64,000 nucleotides of DNA from ZC4RG17 sp036380875 (GTDB lineage: Bacteria; Actinomycetota; Acidimicrobiia; Spongiisociales; ZC4RG35), in assembly GCA_036380875.1 (NCBI GenBank), contig DASVDX010000057.1, positions 48,275-112,274 of the forward strand. Direction: 5' to 3'. The translations under genes were made by a program, and so were the position numbers. Positions 1-8,239 of the stretch are shown here, piece after piece (within the stretch, counting starts at the first letter, position 1; the number at the start of each line of letters is the position of its first letter). The notes beneath the pieces are model-generated. The model searched no databases, was not told the DNA's origin, and worked only from the letters and a program-made list of their open reading frames with translations.

Positions 1-2
1 TC

Positions 3-434
3 GACCGCGAGGAGATCCAAGTGATCGGCCGCCTCCCCCAGCCCACCCTGCCCGAAGGAAGCGACGAGGAGGACCGAGCGACGGCCGACCGCTCCCGGAT
101 CCAGTCGTGGCGGGAAGAAACCCGCCGGGCGCGCATGGCCATCGCCCGCCAAGCCGAGGCCGTGCTCGGACGCACCATCTCGTGGGGCGCCCGGTGCGGT
201 GAGGAGTCGGCGATGTTCACCACGCTGAGCGTGCCGGTGATGACCCGTCTCCGTATGCGGGAACGGCAGGTCCTCGACACGCTGATCGAGGCGGGCGTGG
301 CCCGGTCTCGCTCCGAGGCCCTCGCCTGGTGCGTGAAGCTCGTCGCCGACAACGAGGAGGAATGGCTGCGGGAGTTGAGAGAGGCGCTGCAACGGGTACG
401 AGAAGTCAGACGCCAGGGACCGGAGGGGAGATGA
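3..434 (+). CDS. Hypothetical protein with RHH-like C-terminal segment, 5' partial
   Basis: The frame is open to the left edge, so the N-terminus probably lies outside the window; GTG 21 is the first in-window start codon but nothing compels its use. The protein is soluble and highly charged. About its last 65 residues have a ribbon-helix-helix-like look: a strand-like stretch SVPVMTRLRM, then a helix-turn-helix VLDTLIEAGVARSRSEAL, then an acidic amphipathic helix. I do not recognise a named family, and DNA binding is only inference. Its TGA overlaps the ATG of the next gene (ATGA), which suggests translational coupling with the LLM oxidoreductase. Confidence 0.6.
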   Translation, partial: DREEIQVIGRLPQPTLPEGSDEEDRATADRSRIQSWREETRRARMAIARQAEAVLGRTISWGARCGEESAMFTTLSVPVMTRLRMRERQVLDTLIEAGVARSRSEALAWCVKLVADNEEEWLRELREALQRVREVRRQGPEGR

Positions 435-1336
435 AGATCGGATATCACCCGGGGGAATTCGACGGCCCTGCCATCGCCGATGAACTGTCACGCAACGTGG
501 CGGCCGCCGAGGAGGCTGGTGTCCACAGCTTGTGGTTCATGGATCACCTCTTCCAGATCCAGGTGTTCGGCCAAGCCGACGAGCCGATGCTCGAGGCCTA
601 CAGCACCCTGGCCTGGACCGCGGCGCACACCAGCCGAATCCAACTCGGGGCGCTCGTCACTGCAGTCCCTTATCGGGCGCCGGGCCTCCTCATCAAGACG
701 GCGACCACGCTCGACGTCCTCTCTGGCGGCCGGGCGTGGCTGGGAATCGGCGCCGCCTGGAACGACTACGAAGCCCGGTCGCTGGGTTTGCCCTTCCCGC
801 CGCTCGCCGCTCGGTTCGAGCAACTCGAAGAGACGCTGCAGATCGCCGACCGCATGTTCTCCGGCAACACGGAGCCGTTCGTCGGCCGCCAGTTCCACCT
901 CGAGCAGCCGTTGAACCAGCCTCCGCCGGTGCGTCGCCCGCCCATCATGATCGGAGGCGTCGGCGAAAAGAAGACTCTGCGGCTCGTGGCTCGTTATGCC
1001 GACGCCACCAACATGTGGGAGAGCGTGGTCGGCGAAAAGCTGGATGTGCTCCGTACCCACTGCGATCGCGAAGGGCGCCCATTCGAGGACATCGTGGTGA
1101 CGACCACCGGGCAGATGAACCCGAAATGGTCGTTGGAGCAGGCAGTCGACCACTACGGAAGGCTGGCCGACTTGGGTGTCGACCTGGCGATCGTAATGAT
1201 GCCGGGCCAGCCGTTCCGCCGCCACGCCGACTTCGTCGCCGGAGTGGTCGAGGCGGTGGCGGAGCTGGGACGACCCACACCTCCCCAACTCGAGGGAGCT
1301 CCCGGAGGTGTGCGACTGCAGCCTTCTCAGGCGTAG
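431..1336 (+). CDS. LLM-class (luciferase-like) F420-dependent oxidoreductase
   Basis: This 301-residue protein has the TIM-barrel signature of luciferase-like flavin/F420 enzymes: LWFMDHLF near residue 35, a strand-helix region ending LDVLSGGRAWLGIGAAWN around residues 95-112, and PPIMIGGVGEKKTLRLVARYA around 170-190. Members bind reduced F420 or FMN and oxidise or reduce small organic substrates; the substrate cannot be read from sequence. The start is the ATG that overlaps the preceding stop. The last 10 bases overlap the convergent serine hydrolase. A second LLM enzyme lies at 28923-29804. Confidence 0.88.
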   Translation: MKIGYHPGEFDGPAIADELSRNVAAAEEAGVHSLWFMDHLFQIQVFGQADEPMLEAYSTLAWTAAHTSRIQLGALVTAVPYRAPGLLIKTATTLDVLSGGRAWLGIGAAWNDYEARSLGLPFPPLAARFEQLEETLQIADRMFSGNTEPFVGRQFHLEQPLNQPPPVRRPPIMIGGVGEKKTLRLVARYADATNMWESVVGEKLDVLRTHCDREGRPFEDIVVTTTGQMNPKWSLEQAVDHYGRLADLGVDLAIVMMPGQPFRRHADFVAGVVEAVAELGRPTPPQLEGAPGGVRLQPSQA

Positions 1337-2139
1337 CGGTCGAGCACGGCGTCGCTGAACTCCGGCCACACCTGCAACGCCCATTTGTCGAACTCCCGAT
1401 CGGTGAGCGCCACCGTGGCCAGCCGGGCTTCGGGGTCGACCCACAGGAAGGTCCCCGCCCCGCCGAAGTGGCCGAAGGTCGACGGCGTGTTGCCCTCCCC
1501 TGTCCAGTGCGGGCTCTTCTCCGCCCGGATCTCGAACGTGAGGCCCCACGGGTTGGGATCGAACGACCCAACCCCCGGAAGGACGCCGGCGAGATCGGGG
1601 AAGTGGGGACGGGTGGCATCGGCCAGCGTCGCCGGTGCCACCAGCGTGGGCTGGAGCAGCTCCCGGGCGAACACCAGCAGGTCCTCGACATTCGAGAAGA
1701 CCCCGTGAGCAGGAGATCCTCGTAGCTCTGTCGACGGCATGCCGAGGGGCTCGAGGACCCCGGCGCGCAGGTACTCCTCGAAACCCATCCCGGCCCGCTG
1801 CTCCAGATGCGATGTGAACACTTCGATGCCGGTGTTCGAATAGATGCGGCGGCGGCCGGGGACGGACAACATCCGATCGGAATCGAAGGCCAAACCCGAG
1901 GCGTGCGCCAGGAGGTGCTCCACCGTCGAGCCTTGCGGGCCCGCCGGCTCATCCAATCGGATGGTCTCCTCCTCCAGCGCCACGAGAGCCGACAGTCCGA
2001 CGAGGAGCTTCGCCACCGAGGCGATCCGCGTCACCCAGGTGGGGTCGCCCCCGACGGCAATGGTCTCCTCGGGTGTCGTGACGCCGACGGCGACGTTCTG
2101 GACGGGCCAGTCGTCGATCAGGTCGGTGAGGTCGTCCAC
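1327..2139 (-). CDS. Serine hydrolase, beta-lactamase/D-alanyl-D-alanine carboxypeptidase family (S12)
   Basis: The 270-residue product has the class C/S12 fold signature: nucleophile motif SVAK near residue 42 (SxxK), a YSNTG tyrosine motif around residue 99 and a C-terminal HFGGAGTFLW region replacing the usual KTG-type strand. The likely start is GTG 2139; there is no ATG before the first conserved block and the gene follows the phosphatase stop by 8 bases. No signal peptide is visible, so a cytoplasmic esterase or peptidase role is as likely as a cell-wall role. It is probably cotranscribed with the histidine phosphatase upstream. Confidence 0.8.
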   Translation of the reverse strand: MDDLTDLIDDWPVQNVAVGVTTPEETIAVGGDPTWVTRIASVAKLLVGLSALVALEEETIRLDEPAGPQGSTVEHLLAHASGLAFDSDRMLSVPGRRRIYSNTGIEVFTSHLEQRAGMGFEEYLRAGVLEPLGMPSTELRGSPAHGVFSNVEDLLVFARELLQPTLVAPATLADATRPHFPDLAGVLPGVGSFDPNPWGLTFEIRAEKSPHWTGEGNTPSTFGHFGGAGTFLWVDPEARLATVALTDREFDKWALQVWPEFSDAVLDRYA

Positions 2140-2147
2140 TTCGTCTC

Positions 2148-2822
2148 TCAGGCCGTGACCATCTGGGGAGGCAGGTGGCTCCGATCGCTCAGCGCCCGAA
2201 GGCTCCACGAGTAGTAGCCGGCGGTGGGCTGGGACACGAGCCTCGAAACACCCGAGTGGACGTGGGTGAATCGGTCCCACTCCCAGGGAGTGGGCTCCAC
2301 GCCGAGGAGCATGCCGATGATCAGAGCGTTGGTGCCTCCGTGAGCCACGACGACCACCCGGCGGTCGTCGACCCCTTTCCATAGGTGATGATCGCCCGCC
2401 CTGGTGATGCCCCGCTCGATGAAGGCCTGCTCGAGGCCGGAGTGGATGCGCTTGTGGAAGTCCCGGAAGCTCTCGCCCCCAGGTGCCCCTTCCCACATCT
2501 CTTCCACCGAGCGGTTCTGGGAGGTGGCGAAGAACTCCTCGATCTCGTCGGCGGGGCTGCCGTCCCACTCGGGCGGGTTGCGGATCTCGTTGAGCCACTC
2601 CATCACCTGCGGTTCGACCCCGGTCGCCTCGGCGATGGGCTCGGCGGTCTGCTGAGCGCGCACCATGCCCGAGACCCAGATCTCGTCGATCGACCAACGC
2701 GACACGCGCTCGGCGAGGAGGGTCGCCTGCTCCCGGCCACGTTCCGTGAGAGGCGGGTCGGTGTATGAGATGCCCTCGACGACGTAGGCGGGCTCGGCGT
2801 GTCGGATCAAGGTCAACCACAT
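2148..2822 (-). CDS. Histidine phosphatase family protein (phosphoglycerate mutase-like)
   Basis: The N-terminus reads TLIRHAEP, the RHG/RHA catalytic motif with the phosphorylated histidine, and the second catalytic histidine sits in VVVAHGGTN near residue 163. Length (224 residues from ATG 2822) is normal for the family. The start was chosen because the catalytic block begins only four residues later, whereas the longer upstream reading adds a Pro-rich stretch without homology. Substrate is unknown: members act on sugar phosphates, nucleotides or cofactors such as alpha-ribazole phosphate. It is divergent from the glycerate kinase and upstream of a serine hydrolase. Confidence 0.85.
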   Translation of the reverse strand: MWLTLIRHAEPAYVVEGISYTDPPLTERGREQATLLAERVSRWSIDEIWVSGMVRAQQTAEPIAEATGVEPQVMEWLNEIRNPPEWDGSPADEIEEFFATSQNRSVEEMWEGAPGGESFRDFHKRIHSGLEQAFIERGITRAGDHHLWKGVDDRRVVVVAHGGTNALIIGMLLGVEPTPWEWDRFTHVHSGVSRLVSQPTAGYYSWSLRALSDRSHLPPQMVTA

Positions 2823-2899
2823 CTCAATCGGATACGGTAGTGGCGGCGCCGGCATCCCTTCCGACGTTGGCTACCCGACTCGAGGGCTACGCTGCCGCC

Positions 2900-4153
2900 G
2901 TGCCGACTCGTCTCGTCGACATCGCCCCCTCGATCGTCGCTTCCGAGCCCGATCGCCTCCGCGAGCTCCTCTCGCTCGTCGACGCCGCGCTGGATGCCGT
3001 AGATCCGGAAGAAGCGGTGCGCCGCCTGCTGGTGGACGAACCTCCTCCCGGTGAGCGAATCACGGTCCTGGCTTTGGGCAAGGCCGCCCCGGCGATGAGC
3101 CGGGGAGCGGCCCGGGCACTGGGCCGACGTATCGGGCAGTTCGTGGTCGTCTCCGATCACACCGAGGAGGTGCCGGATGGGGCGGAGCTGATGGTCGGAT
3201 CCCACCCCGTCCCCACGTCTGCCAGCGTGGACGCTGGCCGCCGAATCCTCGCTGCCGCCTCCGAGCCCGCCGACCACGTGCTGTTCCTCGTCTCGGGAGG
3301 AGGATCGGCGCTCGCCGAGGTCCCCCGGGAAGGCCTCGAGCTCTCCGATCTGGCCGCCGTGTACGACCTCATGTTGCGGGGCGGGGTGCCGATCGAGGAG
3401 ACGAACTGTGTCCGCGCCCATCTGTCCGCTCTGAAGGGCGGACGTCTGGCGGCGGCAGCCAGCGCTCCAACCACGACGCTCGTCGTCTCCGATGTCGGGA
3501 AGAGGATCGAACTGGTCGCTTCGGGACCGACGGTGCCGTGCCGTTCGACTCCGGCCGAGGCCCGCGCCGTCCTCGAACGTCACGGGCTCATCGGACGACT
3601 ACCCACCGCAGTGAGGCGGGTCCTCGACGGCCCGGCCGATCCCCCAGACATACCTCCGGGGCGCGTGGTCGTCGCCGGGGACGGAGCGCTTGCCGCCGAA
3701 GCCCTGGCGGCCGACGCCGCCCGCCGGGGTATCCCTGCCCGGGTCGTCACCACCGAGCTGCGGGGAGAGGCATCGACGGCTGCCGTCGCGGCACTCTCCG
3801 CCGCCCCCTCCGGTGCAGTCGGGATCTTCGCCGGCGAGACGACGGTGACGGTGCGGGGTGATGGAAGCGGGGGGCGAAATCAGGAGGCGGCGCTGGCGGC
3901 GGCGCTGGAGGTCGAAGGCACCGGCACCCGGTTCCTCACGTTCGGCACCGATGGCATCGATGGTCCCACCGACGCCGCCGGCGGCTACATCGATGGTGGC
4001 ACCGCCGCCCGCATCCGGGACGGGGGAATCGACCCAGCGATTGCACTCGCCGCCAACGACTCGCATACGGCGCTGGGCGCGGCCCACGCCCTCGTCCGAT
4101 GTGGGCCCACCGGGGTCAACGTCGCCGACCTGTGGCTGGTCGACCGACGCTGA
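2900..4153 (+). CDS. Glycerate 2-kinase, DUF4147/MOFRL family
   Basis: The 417-residue protein has the two-domain layout of type II glycerate kinases: an N-terminal DUF4147 domain (LALGKAAPAMSRGAARALG near residue 60, LVSGGGSALAEVP near 130) and a C-terminal MOFRL domain (GRNQEAALAAALE near 325, FGTDGIDGPTDAAGG near 350, NDSHTAL near 390). The family phosphorylates D-glycerate with ATP, feeding 2-phosphoglycerate into glycolysis. GTG 2900 is preceded by TACGCT at 2888-2893 with 6 bases between, so the mRNA is probably leaderless. The gene stands alone and is divergent from the phosphatase. Confidence 0.88.
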   Translation: MPTRLVDIAPSIVASEPDRLRELLSLVDAALDAVDPEEAVRRLLVDEPPPGERITVLALGKAAPAMSRGAARALGRRIGQFVVVSDHTEEVPDGAELMVGSHPVPTSASVDAGRRILAAASEPADHVLFLVSGGGSALAEVPREGLELSDLAAVYDLMLRGGVPIEETNCVRAHLSALKGGRLAAAASAPTTTLVVSDVGKRIELVASGPTVPCRSTPAEARAVLERHGLIGRLPTAVRRVLDGPADPPDIPPGRVVVAGDGALAAEALAADAARRGIPARVVTTELRGEASTAAVAALSAAPSGAVGIFAGETTVTVRGDGSGGRNQEAALAAALEVEGTGTRFLTFGTDGIDGPTDAAGGYIDGGTAARIRDGGIDPAIALAANDSHTALGAAHALVRCGPTGVNVADLWLVDRR

Positions 4154-4193
4154 CATCCGACACTCACGCCCGTCCATCCATACACTGCTCCCC

Positions 4194-5438
4194 ATGGAGG
4201 CCTTGGAAGCCTCTCGCAGGCTCTACGAGCTCCTCGTGGCCACCTCGATGGAGTCGCCGCCACGGCTGCGCACCTGGACCGGCGACGAGTGGGGCCCAGC
4301 CGACGCCGCCGCGACGCTCGTACTACAGCACCCGGGTGCCTTCGGAGCGCTGCTGCTCCCGCCCTCCGATCTGACGGCCGGAGAGGCCTACGTCTACGAC
4401 GACATCGACATCGAAGGCGACATCGTTTCCGCTCTGCGTTTTGCTCACGGTCTGCTGTCCGCCGGTCCCGTCACGAGAGTGCGAGCTCTACGACTGGCCC
4501 GCAGCCTCCCAAGGGAGCGACGCCGCCAGGCCGCCGAGCGGCCCCAGTTCGAGGGGAGGATCCATTCGATCCGCCGGGACCGGCAGGTGGTGTCCCACCA
4601 CTACGACACCGGCAACGACTTCTTCGCTCTGTTCCTCGACCCGCAAATGGTCTACTCCTGTGCCCACTTCCTCGACCCTGCGGAGCCGCTGGAGGTGGCC
4701 CAGCGGCGGAAGCTGGACCTGATCTGCCGGAAGCTGGAACTGCGGCCCGGCGATCGGTTCCTCGATGTCGGCTGTGGTTGGGGGGCCTTGGTGATCCATG
4801 CCGCCGTGAACTACGGCGTCGAGGCCACGGGGATCACGGTCAGCACCGAACAGGCCGAGGAGGCCAGAAAACGCGCCACCCGTGCCGGTGTGGCAGACCG
4901 GGTGCAAATCCTCGAAGCGGACTACCGGGAGCTCGGGGGTCAGTACGACGCCATCGCCTCGGTGGGGATGGCCGAACACGTCGGCCTCGCCAAACTCCCG
5001 ACGTATTTCCGCCACCTCAAGTCTCTGCTCGCTCCCGGGGGTCAGCTCCTGAACCACGCCATCTACACCAGGTCGTCGCATCTTCGACGACGCCCCTCGT
5101 TCGTACGCACCTATGTATTCCCCGACGGGAAGCTCCACCGGGTCGACGAAGCGATATCCATCGCCAGTGACTCCGGATTCGAGCTGCGCGACGTCGAAAT
5201 GCTGCGGCAGAGCTACGCCCTCACCCTCCGTCGCTGGGTCTCGAACCTCGAGGCCAACGCCTCCGCCGCCAGGGCGATCGCCGGCGAGAAGGTGTATCGG
5301 ATCTGGCGGCTGTACATGGCCGGGTCGGCGGTGGCCTTCGAATTCGGCCACATAACCGTCGGCCAACTGCTTCTGACCGACCCTCGCCGGCCCTGGCAAC
5401 TCGGGCGAAGCCGCCTCCTCGCCGCCGACGATCGCTGA
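4194..5438 (+). CDS. cfa: Cyclopropane-fatty-acyl-phospholipid synthase family methyltransferase
   Basis: The product (414 residues) carries an SAM-binding motif FLDVGCGWGALVIH near residue 188, the family marker HYDTGNDFF near residue 138 and MAEHVG near 264. An N-terminal lipid-binding-like domain of about 110 residues precedes the methyltransferase fold, as in CfaS. The family transfers a methylene group from SAM to double bonds of membrane phospholipids, often in stationary phase or acid stress. ATG 4194 follows TACACT (4181-4186) by 7 bases, arguing for a leaderless transcript. It directly precedes the stress-type module, but no SigB-type promoter is visible before it. Confidence 0.87.
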   Translation: MEALEASRRLYELLVATSMESPPRLRTWTGDEWGPADAAATLVLQHPGAFGALLLPPSDLTAGEAYVYDDIDIEGDIVSALRFAHGLLSAGPVTRVRALRLARSLPRERRRQAAERPQFEGRIHSIRRDRQVVSHHYDTGNDFFALFLDPQMVYSCAHFLDPAEPLEVAQRRKLDLICRKLELRPGDRFLDVGCGWGALVIHAAVNYGVEATGITVSTEQAEEARKRATRAGVADRVQILEADYRELGGQYDAIASVGMAEHVGLAKLPTYFRHLKSLLAPGGQLLNHAIYTRSSHLRRRPSFVRTYVFPDGKLHRVDEAISIASDSGFELRDVEMLRQSYALTLRRWVSNLEANASAARAIAGEKVYRIWRLYMAGSAVAFEFGHITVGQLLLTDPRRPWQLGRSRLLAADDR

Positions 5439-5450
5439 GCCGTCCGGCCT

Positions 5451-5476
5451 GTTTGCCCCCCTCTGACGACGGGTAG
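5451..5476 (+). promoter_or_regulatory. SigB/SigF-type promoter GTTT-N16-GGGTAG
   Basis: GTTT at 5451-5454 and GGGTAG at 5471-5476 match the general-stress sigma consensus (GTTT, 14-17 bases, GGGTA). The start codon of the small membrane protein lies 11 bases after the -10 box, so the transcript would be almost leaderless. One of four such sites next to the sigma factor gene at 8236. Confidence 0.6.
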
Positions 5477-5487
5477 GAGGGGCGCGA

Positions 5488-5670
5488 ATGTTCCGACTCG
5501 ACGACTACGAGAAGACCGAGGTCACCGACGAGCGGCCTTTCCCTCTGCGCCAGATCCTCATTGCTGTGGCGGTCATCGTCGCCGCTGTGCTGCTCGCCCT
5601 CACGGTGCTCGGCTTGATCGCTGACGAGCCCCCGCCGCGGATGGTCCCGGTCCAAGCAGACGCCCGGTGA
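5488..5670 (+). CDS. Small single-pass membrane protein, 60 residues
   Basis: The sequence has a charged N-terminus, one clear membrane helix at about residues 21-44 (IAVAVIVAAVLLALTVLG) and a short Pro-rich tail, so it is a single-pass membrane protein. Reality is supported by the SigB/SigF-type promoter at 5451-5476 and by the ATG placed 11 bases downstream. A GGAGG is present at 5477-5481 but would be upstream of the inferred transcription start. It ends 8 bases before the end of the convergent membrane phosphatase. I recognise no family; a role in envelope stress is inference from the promoter. Confidence 0.65.
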   Translation: MFRLDDYEKTEVTDERPFPLRQILIAVAVIVAAVLLALTVLGLIADEPPPRMVPVQADAR

Positions 5671-5678
5671 CGCTCTGG

Positions 5679-7448
5679 TCAGGCGGCATCTTGGGGGACG
5701 CCGAGAGTCTTCCTCTGTGCCCTTCCGATCACGATCAGGGAGGCGTCGTCGCGAGCCACCCCTTCTGCTTGGCCGAGCGACTCCTCGAGACACCAGTCGG
5801 CCACCCGTTCGGCGTCGGCGTAGGGGCAGCGCATCAGAGCCTCGGCCAGGTCCTCGACGCTCGCCACGGCGACCTCGTGTGGTCCCGTTGGATCGGCCAA
5901 GCCGTCGGAGAAGAGGACCAACGCCTCGCCGTCGTCGATGAGCGTGGCTCCCTCCTCCCACTTGGCGAGCTCGTCACCGCCGATGAGGATCGGTCCGGTC
6001 GCCTCGTATCGACGGACCTCTCGGCCCTTGCGATGCAGCACGGGCGGGCTCCCCGCGGCGGAGTAGATGACAGCTCCCGTGCGGGCATCGACCTCGGCGA
6101 CTATCACCGACGCCATCAGCCCTCCGTCCTCGAGGACCCAGCGGGAAGCGGCGATGGCCGACGCCGGCCCGGCCCCCTGGCGAAGGGCGTGCTGGATGGC
6201 ATCGGACAGTCGCAGGGCCGCCACCGCCGGCTCCGGCCCGTGGCCGACGATGTCGACGAGGATGGCGGCCAGACGGGAACTGCCGAGGGGCACGGTGAGA
6301 GCGGCGTCGCCGGCCAGCCAGCCTTCGGCGGGACGGAAACGAACGGCGACGTCCAGGCCTTCGACCGAAGCCCGGAGGTCGGACAATCGTCCCAACAGCA
6401 CATCGACGATGGCGGCGTCGCGGGTGACGGCGACGGCCGCTCGGTCGGCGATGTCCTCAGCGACCGCCAGCCGTCGGGCCGCCTGGGACACAGCGGCGGC
6501 GGTAGCGAAGAGGGCGGCAGTCAGGATGCCGCTGGCGAAGACTGCGGCAGCGGCAAACGAACGGGGCTGGTCGGCGGGAGTAGTCGTCCCGAGGAGCCAG
6601 GCGATGGCCACGGGAGGGCCGGCGAGGATGATCGGCAGCAGCCGCCGCAGCACTATCCCGCCAGGCCACGGGCTGATGATCGGGGCCATGATCCCGAGAC
6701 CCGGTCGAGCGATGACTATCCCGGCGCAGAAGACCACCGTGAGCAAGGCGGCACTGATCGCCATTCGCCCGGAGCCGAGCGGAAAACCACGCAGGTTGTC
6801 GTCGCCGTAGGCGAACGCCACGATCACGGTGGCCCCGACCATCGCCGCGGCGATGGCCAACACCTGACCGATGATGTGGGCGATCCGCGACCGGGTCGAC
6901 AACAAGATCAGAGCCGCCCCGCAGGCCGCCAGAACCGCTCCCTCGTTCAGAGCAGGGCGGGCAGGCAACTCGCCACCGACGATGTCCTCGGCGGTCAGGG
7001 ACGAGAGGAGCCAACGAGGGAACATCAGATCGGCGACGTTGGCCACGATGACGGCGATACCCCCGGCCAGGACAGCCAGCGCGGCAAGGATGCCGAGGGC
7101 CCGCGTCCAACGTCTCGTCGAGATGAGGGCCCCGAGAAGCGACAGGCCGCCCAGCATGAAGAGGCAGGCGGTGGCGGGCTGCATCGGCCGCACCGTCAGT
7201 TCGGGGATCCACTGGGCGAGGATGGGGACGGACAGGACTCGTCCCGCCAGGGCGAGGCTGGCCCCGGCGAGCACGACCAAACCCGCCGCTTCGGCCACGA
7301 CGCCGAACCGGCGACGCCACCGGGGATCGACTTCCCCCCAGAGACGACGTTCCTCCGACGCCTCGCTCACTGGGACCCACTCGGCGACAGGAGAGGCATC
7401 AGCACGGACGCTAGCCGACCACCGGCGAGGCTGGCGCACGTCATTCAC
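5679..7448 (-). CDS. Membrane-anchored PP2C/SpoIIE-type serine phosphatase (RsbU/RsbP-like)
   Basis: About 590 residues: an N-terminal half with roughly eight membrane helices separated by short loops, then a linker, then a PPM/SpoIIE phosphatase domain with metal-binding motifs (AGD near the start, DIVGHG, FSDGLADP, DDASLIVIG). Such enzymes dephosphorylate the STAS anti-anti-sigma factor and so switch on a SigB-type sigma factor; here the STAS, kinase and sigma genes follow divergently at 7475-9324. The membrane half suggests that the input is a membrane or envelope signal, which is inference. The start is uncertain: GTG 7448 or GTG 7439, because longer readings overlap the divergent kinase gene. 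Confidence 0.82.
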   Translation of the reverse strand: MNDVRQPRRWSASVRADASPVAEWVPVSEASEERRLWGEVDPRWRRRFGVVAEAAGLVVLAGASLALAGRVLSVPILAQWIPELTVRPMQPATACLFMLGGLSLLGALISTRRWTRALGILAALAVLAGGIAVIVANVADLMFPRWLLSSLTAEDIVGGELPARPALNEGAVLAACGAALILLSTRSRIAHIIGQVLAIAAAMVGATVIVAFAYGDDNLRGFPLGSGRMAISAALLTVVFCAGIVIARPGLGIMAPIISPWPGGIVLRRLLPIILAGPPVAIAWLLGTTTPADQPRSFAAAAVFASGILTAALFATAAAVSQAARRLAVAEDIADRAAVAVTRDAAIVDVLLGRLSDLRASVEGLDVAVRFRPAEGWLAGDAALTVPLGSSRLAAILVDIVGHGPEPAVAALRLSDAIQHALRQGAGPASAIAASRWVLEDGGLMASVIVAEVDARTGAVIYSAAGSPPVLHRKGREVRRYEATGPILIGGDELAKWEEGATLIDDGEALVLFSDGLADPTGPHEVAVASVEDLAEALMRCPYADAERVADWCLEESLGQAEGVARDDASLIVIGRAQRKTLGVPQDAA

Positions 7449-7474
7449 CCGAGAGAAGAGCGAACGAGGGTCGG

Positions 7475-7840
7475 GTGGCGAAGATGAGCTTCGAAGTCGC
7501 CGCCACCCCCGACGCCCCGGCACAAGCCCGAGCGTCGGTCCACTCGATCGTCGGCGAGTCGGCGTCCACCAACGACATCCTCTTGGCGACCTCAGAACTC
7601 GTCTCCAACGCCGTCATCCACGGGAATCTCACCCCCAGGGATCGCATCCTCGTCGACGTGGAGGCGACCAGCGATCTCGTGCGTGTCACCGTCACTCACG
7701 ACGGACCTCCCTTCGATCACACCGCGAGCCAGCCGCCTGGCCGGCCGGGAGGGTTCGGGCTCCACATCGTGGACGCGGTGTCCAAACGCTGGGACGTGAG
7801 CCACCAAGACGGCCGCACAGAAAGCTGGTTCGAGGTCTGA
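7475..7840 (+). CDS. RsbW-like anti-sigma factor / serine kinase (HATPase_c_2)
   Basis: This 121-residue protein is a complete GHKL ATPase domain: N-box ELVSNAVIHG with E41, N45 and H49, a G1-type segment HDGPPFD near residue 78, and a G2 segment GGFGLHIVDAVSKRW near 94-108. The family binds a SigB/SigF-type sigma factor and phosphorylates its STAS antagonist. GTG 7475 was preferred over ATG 7484 because AGGG at 7467-7470 is at ribosome-binding distance. It is followed 48 bases later by the STAS gene and lies divergent from the phosphatase, the usual partner-switching arrangement. Confidence 0.85.
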   Translation: MAKMSFEVAATPDAPAQARASVHSIVGESASTNDILLATSELVSNAVIHGNLTPRDRILVDVEATSDLVRVTVTHDGPPFDHTASQPPGRPGGFGLHIVDAVSKRWDVSHQDGRTESWFEV

Positions 7841-7888
7841 CCGCCCACCTGGTCAGGGCTATCCTTCGGGCGCTCGTCCCAACCGAGG

Positions 7889-8239
7889 GTGAAGTTGACG
7901 ACAGGACCCAAGTTCCAGATCGAGGTGGGTGTGCTGGGGGACGCCCGCCTGGTCACCGTCGCCGGTGAGATCGATTTGGCCGCCGCCCCGCAGCTGGCTG
8001 AGGTGCTCAGCGCCGAGCCCGAATCGGTCACCATCGCCGACCTGCGCGACGTGGGCTTCATCGACTCCACGGGCTTACGATCCCTCATGACGGCACAAGA
8101 CAAGGTGAACGGAGCGGGTGGCCGGCTCGCTCTCGTCTACGGGGAGGGACCTGTGGAACGGATCCTCGACCTGACTCGACTGACCGACCGCTTCGAGGTC
8201 TTCGCTTCACCCGAGGATGCGGCTCAGGCGCTGGGATGA
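7889..8239 (+). CDS. STAS-domain anti-anti-sigma factor (RsbV-like)
   Basis: The 116-residue protein is a single STAS domain. The phosphorylation site is in GFIDSTGLRSL, with S60 the expected target, and AGEIDLAAAPQL near residue 25 is the family's other marker. When unphosphorylated it should bind the RsbW-like kinase and free the sigma factor. GTG 7889 sits directly on a GAGGG stretch, so TTG 7895 with that stretch as its binding site is an alternative start. Its TGA overlaps the ATG of the sigma gene (ATGA), giving tight coupling between antagonist and sigma factor. Confidence 0.88.
   Translation: MKLTTGPKFQIEVGVLGDARLVTVAGEIDLAAAPQLAEVLSAEPESVTIADLRDVGFIDSTGLRSLMTAQDKVNGAGGRLALVYGEGPVERILDLTRLTDRFEVFASPEDAAQALG

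Noticed and set aside
1327..2820. Single 497-residue minus-strand protein covering the serine hydrolase and phosphatase
   Set aside because: Its first half is an Arg/Gly-rich shadow of the histidine phosphatase, which is encoded in another minus-strand frame; the hydrolase starts at GTG 2139.
5667..7487. Long plus-strand open frame opposite the membrane phosphatase
   Set aside because: It is a GC-rich shadow: composition is Gly/Arg/Asp-rich without motifs, and the opposite strand encodes a complete phosphatase.
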